A DNA stretch of 64,000 nucleotides from Pelagibius sp. Alg239-R121 (lineage in GTDB: Bacteria > Pseudomonadota > Alphaproteobacteria > Kiloniellales > Kiloniellaceae): positions 558,001 through 622,000 of the forward strand of contig NZ_CAMZOF010000003.1 in assembly GCF_947331435.1 (NCBI RefSeq), written 5' to 3'. Numbering within the stretch: position 1 is the stretch's first letter; every line of letters begins with the position of its first letter. Below are positions 8,742-17,688 of the stretch, piece after piece. The notes under the pieces were generated by a model. The model was not told where the DNA came from and searched no databases. It saw nothing but the letters and a program-made list of their open reading frames with translations. Position numbers and translations under genes: made by a program.

Positions 8742-9917
8742 ATGAACACTCTTGGTGATAAAGCACTGCTGCCTGCGGGCCTGCAAGATATCCTTCCGCC
8801 TGTGGCTGCCCATGAAGCGGGGGTCGTCGAGCGCCTGATCGGCGCCTTCGAGGGCTGGGGCTATGAGCGGGTGAAACCACCGCTTCTGGAGTTCGAGGAC
8901 GCCTTGCTTTCCGGCACCGGGCAAGCTGTTGCACAGCAAACTTTCCGTCTGATGGACCCCGTGAGCCACCGTATGCTTGGGCTGCGCGCCGATATGACGC
9001 CGCAGGTTGTGCGCATCGCCGGGACACGCCTGCGCAATGCACCGCGCCCGCTTCGCCTTTGTTACGGCGGCCAGGTTTTGCAGGTAAAGGGCAGCCAGCT
9101 AAGACCGGAGAGGCAATTCGGCCAAGTCGGCGCCGAGCTGATCGGGGCATCTCAGGAACGCGCCGATGCAGAGGTCGTTCTCCTCGCGGCCCGTGCACTC
9201 GAGGCGGTCGGTGTTCAAGGTCTCTCGGTCGATCTCAACCTGCCACCGCTGGTGGGCGCTCTTGCGAAAGACCTGGGATTTGACGATTTGCAGTCGTCGC
9301 AGCTTCGCGAAGCGCTGGACCGCAAGGACGCGGCCAGCGTTGCTCAGTTGGCCGGTGATCGGTCGGAGCCTTTCCTGGCTCTGCTGCGGGCTGCCGGACC
9401 CGCTGATGAAGCCTTGAAAAAACTGGAGTCCCTGCGCCTGCCGTCCGCTGCAGACATAGAGTTGAGCCGATTGAAGCGCGTCGTTGGTTTGATCCGCGCT
9501 GAAGCGGCTGACGTTGCTCTGACTCTTGACCCGGTAGAACATCGGGGATTCGAATACCAGACCGGCATCAGTTTCGTCGTATTCGCCCGAAACGTCAGGG
9601 GTGAACTGGGCCGTGGTGGCCGTTACGACGCCGAAATTGAAGATGGTTCGACTGAATCCTGCACAGGTTTCACCCTCTTCATGGATACGGTCCTGAGGTC
9701 TCTGCCCAAGCCTGCTGCTGTGCGCCGTCTGTTTACGCCGATCGGCGCTGATAGTACGCGCGTGGCATCTCTGCAGTCCGAAGGCTGGAACATTATCGGC
9801 GCGTTGGATGAGGCCGAGGACCCGCATGCCGAGGCGGAGCGGCTGTTGTGCAGCCATGTGTTGAACGGTGATGCGATCGAATTGGTTAGAGCAATTCTTG
9901 ATACAGAGGAAGAGTAA
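8742..9917 (+). CDS. hisZ: ATP phosphoribosyltransferase regulatory subunit
   Basis: A 391-residue class II aminoacyl-tRNA synthetase-like protein without the HisRS anticodon domain. Motif 2 ([19 protein letters not shown], then [12 protein letters not shown]) and the HisRS-type patterns [16 protein letters not shown] and GRGGRYD are present, but the protein ends too early for a synthetase. HisZ pairs with the short catalytic HisG to start histidine synthesis and provides feedback control. HisG is not in the window. hisZ followed directly by purA is a known alphaproteobacterial arrangement; here they are 2 bp apart. ATG 8742 fits the family start; the 20 extra in-frame codons upstream do not. 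Confidence 0.93.
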   Translation: MNTLGDKALLPAGLQDILPPVAAHEAGVVERLIGAFEGWGYERVKPPLLEFEDALLSGTGQAVAQQTFRLMDPVSHRMLGLRADMTPQVVRIAGTRLRNAPRPLRLCYGGQVLQVKGSQLRPERQFGQVGAELIGASQERADAEVVLLAARALEAVGVQGLSVDLNLPPLVGALAKDLGFDDLQSSQLREALDRKDAASVAQLAGDRSEPFLALLRAAGPADEALKKLESLRLPSAADIELSRLKRVVGLIRAEAADVALTLDPVEHRGFEYQTGISFVVFARNVRGELGRGGRYDAEIEDGSTESCTGFTLFMDTVLRSLPKPAAVRRLFTPIGADSTRVASLQSEGWNIIGALDEAEDPHAEAERLLCSHVLNGDAIELVRAILDTEEE

Positions 9918-9919
9918 CC

Positions 9920-11212
9920 ATGGCTAATGTCGTTGTCGTCGGATCCCAGTGGGGCGATGAGGGAAAAGGCAAGATTGTCGATTGGCTCTCGGAACGCGCC
10001 GACGTGGTGGTGCGGTTTCAGGGCGGACACAATGCCGGGCATACCCTCGTCATCGACGGCGTGGTGTACAAACTCTCACTGCTGCCTTCAGGCATTGTGC
10101 GTCAGGGTAAACATTCGGTGATCGGCAACGGCGTTGTGGTCGACCCCTGGGCGCTGCTGGAAGAAATTGAGCGGATTCGAGAACAGGGCGTTGTCGTCAC
10201 GCCGGAAACGCTAAAAATCGCCGAAAATGTCACCCTGATTCTGCCGCTGCATGCGGCGGTCGATCGGGCGCGTGAGCTTGCACGCGGCGATGCAAAGATC
10301 GGCACCACGGGCCGCGGGATCGGCCCGGCCTATGAAGACAAGGTTGGCCGCCGCGCAGTCCGCCTCTGCGATCTGGCGGACGAGACTACGGTGCGTGAAC
10401 GGGTTGATGCCCTGTTGCTGCACCATAATGCCCTCCTGCGCGGACTTGGCCAGCCCGAGGCGAGCGGGGAAGGTTTGGTCACTGCGCTGCTCGAAATTGC
10501 GCCTAGGATCCTGCCGTTTGCCGAACGTGTCTGGAATGTATTGGACCAGGCTGATCGCCGTGGGCAACGTATTCTGTTCGAGGGCGCGCAGGGTGCGATG
10601 CTCGATGTCGACCATGGCACTTATCCCTTTGTCACCTCGTCCAACACCGTGGCCGGCCAAGCGGCAGCAGGTTCAGGGATCGGTCCCAAGGCTATGGACT
10701 ATGTTCTGGGGATTACCAAGGCTTATACGACGCGCGTCGGCGCGGGGCCATTTCCAACCGAGTTGGATGATGAGATCGGTCAGCGCCTTGGCGAGCGCGG
10801 TCATGAATTTGGCACCGTCACGGGACGGCGTCGTCGCTGCGGCTGGTTCGACGCGGTTATGGTGCGTCAGGCAGCAAAGACCGGCGGCATCGACGGTATT
10901 GCGCTGACCAAGCTGGATGTGCTCGATGGGATCGAAACTCTTAAGGTATGTACCGGTTATCGCGTTGACGGGAAGGTCTTGGATCATCTTCCGGCCCTGT
11001 CCGCAAGCCAGTCTAAGGTCGAACCCGTCTACGAGGATCTGGAGGGGTGGAGCGACAGCACTCAGGGCGCGCGTTCTTGGGCTGAACTGCCTGCCACGGC
11101 CGTTAAGTACATCCGGCGCCTTGAGGAATTGATCGAGGTCCCGGTTGCGTTGCTCTCCACCAGTCCGGAGCGTGAAGACACGATTCTCGTGCGCGATCCT
11201 TTCGAAGGCTGA
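9920..11212 (+). CDS. purA: Adenylosuccinate synthase
   Basis: A complete 430-residue PurA. The N-terminus [20 protein letters not shown] is the GTP-binding P-loop with the catalytic aspartate and lysine; [24 protein letters not shown] and [20 protein letters not shown] (IMP site) follow, and TKLDVLDG supplies the guanine-binding motif. It joins aspartate to IMP using GTP, the first committed step to AMP. It follows hisZ by 2 bp and is almost certainly cotranscribed. Palindromic repeat copy A lies 28 bp after the stop. Confidence 0.98.
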   Translation: MANVVVVGSQWGDEGKGKIVDWLSERADVVVRFQGGHNAGHTLVIDGVVYKLSLLPSGIVRQGKHSVIGNGVVVDPWALLEEIERIREQGVVVTPETLKIAENVTLILPLHAAVDRARELARGDAKIGTTGRGIGPAYEDKVGRRAVRLCDLADETTVRERVDALLLHHNALLRGLGQPEASGEGLVTALLEIAPRILPFAERVWNVLDQADRRGQRILFEGAQGAMLDVDHGTYPFVTSSNTVAGQAAAGSGIGPKAMDYVLGITKAYTTRVGAGPFPTELDDEIGQRLGERGHEFGTVTGRRRRCGWFDAVMVRQAAKTGGIDGIALTKLDVLDGIETLKVCTGYRVDGKVLDHLPALSASQSKVEPVYEDLEGWSDSTQGARSWAELPATAVKYIRRLEELIEVPVALLSTSPEREDTILVRDPFEG

Positions 11213-11237
11213 AGTTAGCTTTTCTTTCAATGGGTTG

Positions 11238-11283
11238 AAGGGCGGATCATGTTCTTGATCGCCCCATTCAAGAGCGATCGCCC
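11238..11283. repeat. Intergenic palindromic repeat, copy A
   Basis: Outer stem GGGCG (11240-11244) with CGCCC (11279-11283); inner stem TCTTGA (11253-11258) with TCAAGA (11268-11273). The 3' half, TCAAGAGCGATCGCCC, matches the 3' arm of copies B-E, but the outer arms are GC-rich here instead of AGAG/CTCT, a paired change. It follows purA and could also act as its transcript end, although no T-run follows. Confidence 0.6.
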
Positions 11284-11492
11284 GTAAGGCGAAGTTCTTA
11301 GGTCGCCGTTAACTATCTTTTTGTTCTCTTCAGGTTAATTTTCTCCGGGAGCGGTAATGTCTGCGCAGGCTGGATGCCTTGCACGCGGGCTTCGCCGTTC
11401 GTGGGATGATTGAAGCTGATGACCCCCGGCGTTTGGATGGTGGATCCTATCGGATTGCTCAAGCCAGTGGGTGGAGAGGACTCGAACACGAG

Positions 11493-13517
11493 ATGGCGAA
11501 CACGGCAGTAAAGCGAGGAGGCGATCAAGGAACCGAACTACCAAATCGCTACGAAGTTTACCCTGACCAGCCCTTGCCGTTTCTTAATTCGCCCGGTGTC
11601 GACGCTGTGGCAGCGCACGACACCCGGAACCCCAGCCGCAACCTGTTTGCGATCATCTGCAAACGCGAGTTGGCGCCGCGCGTAGACGCAATCCGGTCGC
11701 TGTCTCACGTCGAATCGAGCGCATTCCTAACGCCGCGTGCGTCTGGAGTGATTACGCTTAGCAGAGACCAGAGTCGCAAATTCGCTATCGTATTTGAACA
11801 GCCGCGCGGTGATCGGGTGCAAATGGAACCGGACGCCGCTTTCCAGCCAATCGCTGAAGATGACATCATTCGGGGTGTCATACTGCCGATGATGTCCATT
11901 TTGCGGGAGATCGGCAGCCGTGTGATGGCCCACAGGGCGATCCGGGCGGACAATGTCTTCATCAGCGCGGGCAGCAATCAGGAAATGATTCTTGGTGAAT
12001 GCGTGAGTACGCCCGCAGGCTACTTTCAACCGGTGATCTACGAACCCATCGACGCGGCAATGTCGAACCCGAGTGGACGCGGCGCGGGTTATGTCAGCGA
12101 TGACTATTATGCTCTGGGAGTCCTGATCGCCGTTCTGAACTGCGGTGGCAATCCAATTGCGCATATGTCCGATGATGAGGTTGTCGCTTCAAAGATCGCG
12201 GTTGGATCCTATGCAACACTGGTCGGACCCTCGAAGGTCTCACTCAAACTTATGGAAGCGCTGCGGGGTCTCCTTTGTGACGATCCGCATGAACGCTGGA
12301 GCATTTCCGATCTCGAACTTTGGGCTAACGGCCGTCATCTGAGTCCCAAACAGGCCACGCTTCCTCCTAAAGCTGCGCGAACCTTCGAATTTGAGGGCGA
12401 GGAATATATCACTGCGCCAGGTCTTTCCTTCGCTATGGGTCAGAATTGGGCGCAGGCTCAGGACAAACTCAGGGACGACGCTTTAGAGGGCTGGGTTCGC
12501 CGCAGCCTGTCGGATGATAAACGCGCGTCATCAATCTTAAAGGCCAGTCGTATGTCCCGCCTGGCAGGCGAGAGTGGCGGTGGCGGCCAAGACAAATCCT
12601 TATCGGGCGTCTTGGTTGCGCTCGATCATACCGCGCCGATCCGATACAAGACAGTCAGTGCTCGGCTCGACGGGCTGGCGCAGGCATTGGCGATCGATTT
12701 CGGCAAGGAACATCTGCCGGAGATGATTTGCGAGGTGGTGCGCGCCAAATTGCACAAGTCCTGGATCGAGTCCCAACCTGCCATGCGGCCCGACTTCGTG
12801 CCCTGGATTCGCCAGGCCGACATGATTGAAACCTTCGTAAACCGTTCGATGATCGGCTACGGCCCGGAACGCGCGCTTTATGAATGCAACTCCGGTTGGC
12901 CATGTCTGTCTCCGCTGCTTAAAGACCAATTCGTCAACGAGATTCCAGACCTCTTACCGGCTTTGGAGCGCGTCGCAGAATCCGGCGTGGGCGATCGTGA
13001 GCCGATTGACCGGCATATTGCGGCTTTCTGCGCTGCGCGCTCGAAAAACCTATCGGAACGTTTGCTCAATAAACTCGCCGATCCAAAAGATAAATTATCG
13101 TACTACATTGCGGTGCTCCGGCTGTATGCCGAGGTTCAGCGCGCCGTGGGACCAGCGTCTCTGCCAAATATCTCGCGGTGGTTTGCACAGCTGCTTACGC
13201 CGATCGTCGAAACCTATCATTTTCGCAGCTTCCGGGAGCAACTCTCCAAGGGAATAGATGGCGCCGTAAAGGGCGGTGATCTCGCCGGACTGTTGTGGCT
13301 TGTGGACAACGAAGATCTTCGTCGGCAGGACGACACCGGCTTTGAACAAGCACAACGGGAGTTCGCGTATATTGCCGGTCAAATCACTTGGCACGAAGAG
13401 GGAGGGTTGACGTCCAAGGCGCGCGTTGCAGCTGTTAGTCAGCGGGCGTCGGCAGTTGTTTCTTCGGTTCTGGCCAGCGTTTCGATCGCGGTCATGTCGT
13501 TAATTTACGTGAGCTGA
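11493..13517 (+). CDS. Degenerate protein-kinase-like protein with C-terminal membrane anchor
   Basis: About 674 residues. The first 290 look like a eukaryotic-type kinase fold that has lost catalysis: FAIICKRE (K57) could be the ATP lysine, but the catalytic loop reads AHRAIRADNVFI (147-154), so the HRD aspartate is alanine, and the DFG position reads ILGEC. Downstream kinase landmarks remain: SDDYYALGVLI (the usual D-x-W-S-L-G helix) and CDDPHERWS. The middle and C-terminal halves are helical and match nothing I recognise. The last 23 residues are hydrophobic and end the protein, a tail anchor. The next gene, a membrane protein, starts 12 bp later. Likely a signalling or scaffold pseudokinase; function unknown. 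The start is uncertain; ATG 11493 is a reasonable choice, with GGAGAGGA about 13 nt upstream. Confidence 0.7.
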   Translation: MANTAVKRGGDQGTELPNRYEVYPDQPLPFLNSPGVDAVAAHDTRNPSRNLFAIICKRELAPRVDAIRSLSHVESSAFLTPRASGVITLSRDQSRKFAIVFEQPRGDRVQMEPDAAFQPIAEDDIIRGVILPMMSILREIGSRVMAHRAIRADNVFISAGSNQEMILGECVSTPAGYFQPVIYEPIDAAMSNPSGRGAGYVSDDYYALGVLIAVLNCGGNPIAHMSDDEVVASKIAVGSYATLVGPSKVSLKLMEALRGLLCDDPHERWSISDLELWANGRHLSPKQATLPPKAARTFEFEGEEYITAPGLSFAMGQNWAQAQDKLRDDALEGWVRRSLSDDKRASSILKASRMSRLAGESGGGGQDKSLSGVLVALDHTAPIRYKTVSARLDGLAQALAIDFGKEHLPEMICEVVRAKLHKSWIESQPAMRPDFVPWIRQADMIETFVNRSMIGYGPERALYECNSGWPCLSPLLKDQFVNEIPDLLPALERVAESGVGDREPIDRHIAAFCAARSKNLSERLLNKLADPKDKLSYYIAVLRLYAEVQRAVGPASLPNISRWFAQLLTPIVETYHFRSFREQLSKGIDGAVKGGDLAGLLWLVDNEDLRRQDDTGFEQAQREFAYIAGQITWHEEGGLTSKARVAAVSQRASAVVSSVLASVSIAVMSLIYVS

Positions 13518-13529
13518 CGGAGCAGTCTT

Positions 13530-14021
13530 ATGGCCACGGAAGCGGCAAAAAGCAACAAGATGACATGGATCCTGCTCGGGATACCCGTCGCCGCAGTCTT
13601 GATGCCAACTTGTATGCTGTTGGTGGTTCTGATGGTGCCGACGATGGTCGTATTTATTGTGGACGGGACACCTGGCCGGAAATTCGTGGTCACGGTGGGA
13701 ATGATGAACCTGGCGGGATCAATACCGGCGATCGCTGAGCTATGGTCTCAGGGACAGACGTTTCAGGCTTCGTTCGACGGCATGTCGGACATTTTTTCCT
13801 GGGCCTCAGCTCTTATGGCTTCCGGCCTGGGTTGGCTGATTTACTGGATCATGCCGCCGATCATCTCCAACTTCCAGGGGGTCGCATCGAAGACACAGGT
13901 TCTGGGGCTGAGGGCAAAGCAAAAGAAGCTTATTGCGACCTGGGGCGATGAAGTCGCGGCCGTCACCGCAGAACCCTATCGGGAGTCTGAAGAAGAGACC
14001 GCTGAACCTGAGGTAGAGTAG
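13530..14021 (+). CDS. Membrane protein of unknown function paired with the pseudokinase-like gene
   Basis: A 163-residue protein with a hydrophobic N-terminal segment (about residues 12-42, long enough for one or two helices), another helix around 52-66 and one around 90-113 (ASALMASGLGWLIYWIMPPI), then a charged cytosolic tail ending in an acidic stretch (ESEEETAEPEVE). No family is recognised. It begins 12 bp after the kinase-like gene on the same strand, so the two are probably translated together and may form a membrane complex with that protein's tail anchor. It converges with the next gene; a stem-loop lies between them. Confidence 0.65.
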   Translation: MATEAAKSNKMTWILLGIPVAAVLMPTCMLLVVLMVPTMVVFIVDGTPGRKFVVTVGMMNLAGSIPAIAELWSQGQTFQASFDGMSDIFSWASALMASGLGWLIYWIMPPIISNFQGVASKTQVLGLRAKQKKLIATWGDEVAAVTAEPYRESEEETAEPEVE

Positions 14022-14056
14022 GCATTGGGGTAGGGCAAACAAAAGAAGGTCTGGAA

Positions 14057-14081
14057 CCTGATGATCGTTCTCGAAATCAGG
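14057..14081 (-). terminator. Stem-loop between convergent genes
   Basis: CCTGAT and ATCAGG form a six-pair stem. Read on the minus strand it is followed within about 15 nt by a T-rich stretch, so it may end the minus-strand gene that stops at 14101. The evidence is weak. Confidence 0.35.
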
Positions 14082-14100
14082 AACAAAAATGAGCCAGACT

Positions 14101-14853
14101 CTATACTTCTTGGCTGGAGTCCTGGGCGAGTGGCTTCGACGCCCTTAACCGGCGTTTCAGGATGACCAGGTTCAGCAGAATGAAGTAGAAAAAGAAGGTC
14201 TCCTGCACTTCGCTCGCGCGGCTGAAGATGAGCCCATCGAACTCGATCGCGGAGAGTATGCGTTCCGAGGTTTTTGAGAATTCTGCCAGTACCGCCGTAG
14301 GCAAAGTGATGAGCGGTGGCAGGATAATAGCAAATTTGGTCGCGCGGATTTCCGGTCGCTTTAGAGCTGCCAAAGGAATGAGAATACCGCCAAGGATGAC
14401 ACCGATTTCGAGCAAAGCGCGTGGTTTCTGATCAAACCAGGAGCTGGTGTTGTGAAGGTTGGTTTCTTCCTGGTCGTTGATTTTCTCCCAGGCCTCCGGG
14501 GTATCCCACTGCATATAGTGCTGGCCCCAGCTGGCTTCTTCGCCGCCGATGTAAAGGCAACCGAGTGCAGCCAGCACGACCCACAACCACAGCCATTTAA
14601 AGCTGCGTACCTGGGGCATAAAGAGAATTCGCAAGCTTAAAAAGAAACCAGCCAGAGGAATCAGAGCGTGAGAAAGTTCTAGGACTCCACGCTCTTCGCT
14701 GCCGAACCAAACACTGTAAAAGTCAGGTGCAACCTGCCCTATGAAAGCCAGCACCACGGCAACAGCCAACGGCAGCCAAAGCCAAACCCACTTGGGCAGA
14801 TGATCCGGATTGGATTGAGAAGGAGCGAGTGTGGATGAATCTTGTGTAACCAT
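14101..14853 (-). CDS. Conserved polytopic membrane protein with GEEASWGQ motif
   Basis: A 250-residue protein with about six predicted helices. Between helices 3 and 4 it has a hydrophilic loop reading YIGGEEASWGQHYMQWDTPEA and then a short ETNLHN stretch. I recall E-E-x-SWGQ ... ETNLHN as a recurrent signature of uncharacterised bacterial membrane proteins; its conserved acidic and histidine residues suggest a catalytic or metal-binding loop. No function is known to me. The N-terminal 20 residues are polar (serine/glutamine-rich). It stands alone, convergent with the pseudokinase pair and upstream, on the same strand, of nothing closely linked. Confidence 0.7.
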   Translation of the reverse strand: MVTQDSSTLAPSQSNPDHLPKWVWLWLPLAVAVVLAFIGQVAPDFYSVWFGSEERGVLELSHALIPLAGFFLSLRILFMPQVRSFKWLWLWVVLAALGCLYIGGEEASWGQHYMQWDTPEAWEKINDQEETNLHNTSSWFDQKPRALLEIGVILGGILIPLAALKRPEIRATKFAIILPPLITLPTAVLAEFSKTSERILSAIEFDGLIFSRASEVQETFFFYFILLNLVILKRRLRASKPLAQDSSQEV

Positions 14854-15022
14854 TATCCGTTTGCTCTAAGCCGCGTACTCAGCCCGGTCAAGGGTGATCC
14901 GCTTTAACAATTTAAATGAGAGGCAAATTCGGGCTTTTCACTCATTCAGCGAAAAACAGCCAGACTCTGATGAAAATACGCACAGGCTGCAGTTTCCTCT
15001 CCCAGATAAGACCTGGCGAACA

Positions 15023-15056
15023 TAAAAAGGGCCGGTCTCACTGTGAGATCGGCCCT
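15023..15056 (-). terminator. Intrinsic terminator of rpoH
   Basis: On the minus strand the stem AGGGCCG-x-TCTCAC pairs with GTGAGA-x-CGGCCCT (15028-15056) and is followed directly by TTTTT (plus-strand A-run 15024-15028). It lies 49 bp past the rpoH stop. A strong Rho-independent terminator. Confidence 0.85.
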
Positions 15057-15104
15057 AAAGTTAGGCTTATAACCAGCCTAGGGAGGAGTTATTCAAAAAA
15101 ACCG

Positions 15105-15989
15105 TTACGCGGTTGCCAGCCGTTGCTCAATGGCGGCGTTGCGAATCGCCTTTTGAAGCTTTTCAAACGCGCGGACTTCGATCTGACGAACCCGCTCGCG
15201 GCTGATGCCGTATTCCTGTGACAGTTCTTCGAGCGTGGTGGGATTGTCCTTCAAGCGTCGTTCCTCGAGGATGTGCCGTTCACGCTCGTTAAGGGATTTC
15301 ATGGCCGAAACCAGCAGCGCCCGGCGTTTGCCGAGTTCTTCATCCTCAGCAAGCATGGTTTCCTGGTCCATGGTGTCATCCACCAGCCAGTCCTGCCACT
15401 CACCGTCACCGTCGATCCGCAGCGGCGCGTTCAGAGAATTGTCGGGAGCCGCGAGTCGGCGGTTCATGCTGATAACATCGGCTTCGGGTACATTGAGCTG
15501 TGTCGCGATGTGCGAGACCTGCTCAGGATGTAGGTCGCCTTCTTCGATAGCCTGCATCTGACCTTTCAGCTTGCGCAGGTTGAAGAAGAGCTTTTTCTGC
15601 GCGGCCGTCGTACCCATCTTCACGAGCGACCAAGAGTGTAGAATGTACTCCTGAATGGCAGCCCGGATCCACCACATAGCATAGGTGGCCAGACGGAAGC
15701 CGCGTTCGGGATCGAAGCGCTTGACCGCCTGCATCATGCCGACATTGCCTTCGGAGATCAGTTCGGAAACAGGCAGGCCGTAACCGCGGTATCCCATGGC
15801 GATTTTGGCCACAAGCCGCAGATGGCTGGTGACCAGTTGATGGGCGGACTCAACGTCGCCGCCTTCGCGCCAGTTTTTCGCAAGGGTGTATTCCTGTTCC
15901 TGTTCCAGCATCGGAAATTTACGAATTTCCTGAAGATAGGATGACAGATTGCCCTCGGAACCTAAGGCGGGAACTCTTGGTGAAGCCAT
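15105..15989 (-). CDS. rpoH: RNA polymerase heat-shock sigma factor (sigma-32)
   Basis: A 294-residue RpoH. Region 2 carries the LVTSHLRLVAKIAMGYRGYGLP and RLATYAMWWIRAAIQEYIL patterns; the diagnostic RpoH box follows as QKKLFFNLRKLKG; region 4 ends with the helix-turn-helix LEELSQEYGISRERVRQIEVRAFEKL. It directs RNA polymerase to heat-shock promoters. TAGGAGT precedes ATG 15989 at good spacing. The gene is preceded by a structured leader and a sigma-70-like promoter that overlaps the end of rluD, and it ends at a strong terminator, so it appears to be a single-gene unit. Confidence 0.97.
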   Translation of the reverse strand: MASPRVPALGSEGNLSSYLQEIRKFPMLEQEQEYTLAKNWREGGDVESAHQLVTSHLRLVAKIAMGYRGYGLPVSELISEGNVGMMQAVKRFDPERGFRLATYAMWWIRAAIQEYILHSWSLVKMGTTAAQKKLFFNLRKLKGQMQAIEEGDLHPEQVSHIATQLNVPEADVISMNRRLAAPDNSLNAPLRIDGDGEWQDWLVDDTMDQETMLAEDEELGKRRALLVSAMKSLNERERHILEERRLKDNPTTLEELSQEYGISRERVRQIEVRAFEKLQKAIRNAAIEQRLATA

Positions 15990-16010
15990 ATCAACATACT
16001 CCTAAACCCA

Positions 16011-16089
16011 GCCTGAACGTGGGGTCTTATCCCCTTGCAGGCTTCGGGCAAACCTCCGCAGGAGAGTACAACCCCCTCTGCGGTTTTTT
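16011..16089 (+). ncRNA. Candidate small RNA or structured rpoH leader with plus-strand terminator
   Basis: Two stems lie in the rpoH upstream gap. GCCTG/CAGGC encloses GGGG/CCCC (16011-16042). Then CCGCAG (16056-16061) pairs with CTGCGG (16078-16083), followed immediately by six T's on the plus strand. That T-run makes a terminator for plus-strand transcription, yet no plus-strand gene lies upstream: both flanking genes are on the minus strand. Either a short plus-strand RNA is made here, or the stems belong to the rpoH mRNA leader, where the first stem ends 7 nt before its ribosome site. I cannot choose between these. Confidence 0.35.
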
Positions 16090-16212
16090 GCGTTCTAACG
16101 ATGCCAGGTAATCCCCCTGGACACGGCCTTTTGCCAGAAGACCGTATATATTATGTAGGAACGCGGCCTACGATCCACAAGCGATCGCACAAATATTCGT
16201 TTAATACGCGAT

Positions 16213-16242
16213 ATTTTACTATGATTCTAAAGAATAAATCAA
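16213..16242 (-). promoter_or_regulatory. Putative rpoH promoter
   Basis: On the minus strand TTGATT (16242-16237), an 18-nt spacer and TAAAAT (16218-16213) make a sigma-70-like promoter. It overlaps the last codons and stop of rluD and would give an rpoH leader of a little over 200 nt. Confidence 0.45.
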
Positions 16243-17217
16243 GTTGCTTATATCAGGAGGTAATTCGCTTTGAAACGAATGTTTTTCTGCTGTTATCGGG
16301 TGCTTGAAGCCCAAAACACAGGCATGTAGCGCCTGCCTGTTGAAGTTTTTAATCGTTTCGCGGGTATCGTCGGACAGACGTTGCAGCTTTCCCTCGCTGG
16401 CACGACCGTAAACCGGGTCACCGATCAAAGAATGGCCCTTTTCGGTGAGGTGCACCCGAATCTGATGGGTCCTTCCGGTCATGAGGCGGCATTCGATCAG
16501 GCTCACCGCGCCTTCCGCAAAACTTTTCAAGCTGCGGTACCGAGTTAGAGCCGTCTTACCGCCGTGGCGTAGAACCGCCATTTTCTTGCGGTTGCGTGGA
16601 CTGCGGCCGATGTTACCTTCGATTTCACCCTGTTCCGGGCTGGGGCGCCCCCAAACGAGGGCCTGGTAAGCGCGCTCAATATCACGTGCGGCGAAAAGTT
16701 CGGTCAGAGCCTGATGCACTGCTTCGGTCTTGGCTGCCACCATGAGGCCAGTGGTATCTTTGTCCAGCCGATGGACGATTCCCGGGCGGCGCACACCGCC
16801 GATACCTTTCAGCGACTCTCCACAGTGCCCGATGAGCGCGTTAACCAAAGTACCGTCAAGGTTTCCGGGAGCGGGATGGACCACCATGCCGGCGGGCTTG
16901 TCGATCACGATCAGGTAAGGATCTTCGAAGACGATATTCAGTTCGATGTCCTGCGCTTCGGGTTCTGCAGGGACAGCGGGCGGCACCTCGAGAACCAGGC
17001 TTTGGCCGGGTTTGACCCGAAACGCCGGGTTGTCTATCGTCTTGCCGTCGATGCTGAGCTGACCAGTGATAATCAGGCCCTGGAGCCTGCTGCGGGACAG
17101 GGTCGGCAGCTTCTTGACCAGTAAGCGATCCACGCGTTCGCGTTTGTCTACGGGCTCCACCAGGATCTCGTGACGTTCGGTAATGTCTGCTTCTCTTGCG
17201 TCGTCGATGTCGGGCAA
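16219..17217 (-). CDS. rluD: 23S rRNA pseudouridine synthase, RluD type
   Basis: A 332-residue protein with an N-terminal S4 RNA-binding domain (RVDRLLVKKLPTLSRSRLQGLI) and the RluA/RluD catalytic domain: DKPAGMVVHPAPGN, the active-site GIVHRLDKDTTGLMV with its aspartate, and LMTGRTHQIRVH. The long PGNLDGTLVNALIGHC segment is typical of RluD, which modifies helix 69 of 23S rRNA. The only in-frame initiator before the S4 domain is TTG 17217; an in-frame TAA lies just upstream and no ribosome site is obvious, so the start is less sure than the identity. It is divergent from a DUF6476-like gene, a pairing I recall from other alphaproteobacteria. Confidence 0.92.
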   Translation of the reverse strand: MPDIDDAREADITERHEILVEPVDKRERVDRLLVKKLPTLSRSRLQGLIITGQLSIDGKTIDNPAFRVKPGQSLVLEVPPAVPAEPEAQDIELNIVFEDPYLIVIDKPAGMVVHPAPGNLDGTLVNALIGHCGESLKGIGGVRRPGIVHRLDKDTTGLMVAAKTEAVHQALTELFAARDIERAYQALVWGRPSPEQGEIEGNIGRSPRNRKKMAVLRHGGKTALTRYRSLKSFAEGAVSLIECRLMTGRTHQIRVHLTEKGHSLIGDPVYGRASEGKLQRLSDDTRETIKNFNRQALHACVLGFKHPITAEKHSFQSELPPDISNLIYSLES

Positions 17218-17295
17218 AGCCGTGTGCTTCGGTTATTGTGTCAAATACTGTGCAGAGAGATAGCCTTCCGCCATGAACCTTGAAAGCCTAAATCG

Positions 17296-17631
17296 ATGAA
17301 AGCCCTTAAGACCGCCGTTATCCTGATGTCTGTTGTCATCGTCGCCGGCTTCGGCTTCGTGGTCTATACCATCGTGGATCGCATGATGTCGGGCGAACCG
17401 GTGCTTGCGGCGCGTACGGACACGCCCGATGTTCCCGACGCCACGGCAAGTTTCGGAGACATTGATCTCCCCGTTCCCTTGGGCTGCGATCTGGACTCGG
17501 TCCAATTGGAGGGGCAAAGACTGCTGATTACCCTGGACGGCTTGGACGACCAACGCTGCAAGCAAATTATTGTCATGGATACGACCGACGGTAAGGTTCT
17601 GGGCCGGGTGACCCTGCAACCACCGTTGTAG
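17296..17631 (+). CDS. Small single-pass membrane protein, DUF6476-like
   Basis: 111 residues: a positive N-terminus (MKALKT), one membrane helix (about residues 7-27), then a periplasmic domain with a CDLDSVQLEGQRLLITLDG core and a partner cysteine in DDQRCKQIIVMD; the two cysteines (about residues 63 and 87) may form a disulfide. The core looks like a small beta fold that could bind a ligand. I associate this family with the gene divergent from rluD in alphaproteobacteria. No function is known. Confidence 0.7.
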   Translation: MKALKTAVILMSVVIVAGFGFVVYTIVDRMMSGEPVLAARTDTPDVPDATASFGDIDLPVPLGCDLDSVQLEGQRLLITLDGLDDQRCKQIIVMDTTDGKVLGRVTLQPPL

Positions 17632-17688
17632 GGCAAAACCGTCCACGGAAACCCTCATTTGCGATCATACTCTCCATAGGTAACAGAC

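Noticed and set aside
14880-14915. Further copy of the palindromic repeat
   Set aside because: GTCAAGGGTGATCCGC resembles the 3' arm only in part, and no pairing left arm was found.
16170-16190. Further copy of the palindromic repeat near AAGCGATCGCAC
   Set aside because: The match stops after 12 bases, the CTCT end is missing and no left arm pairs with it.
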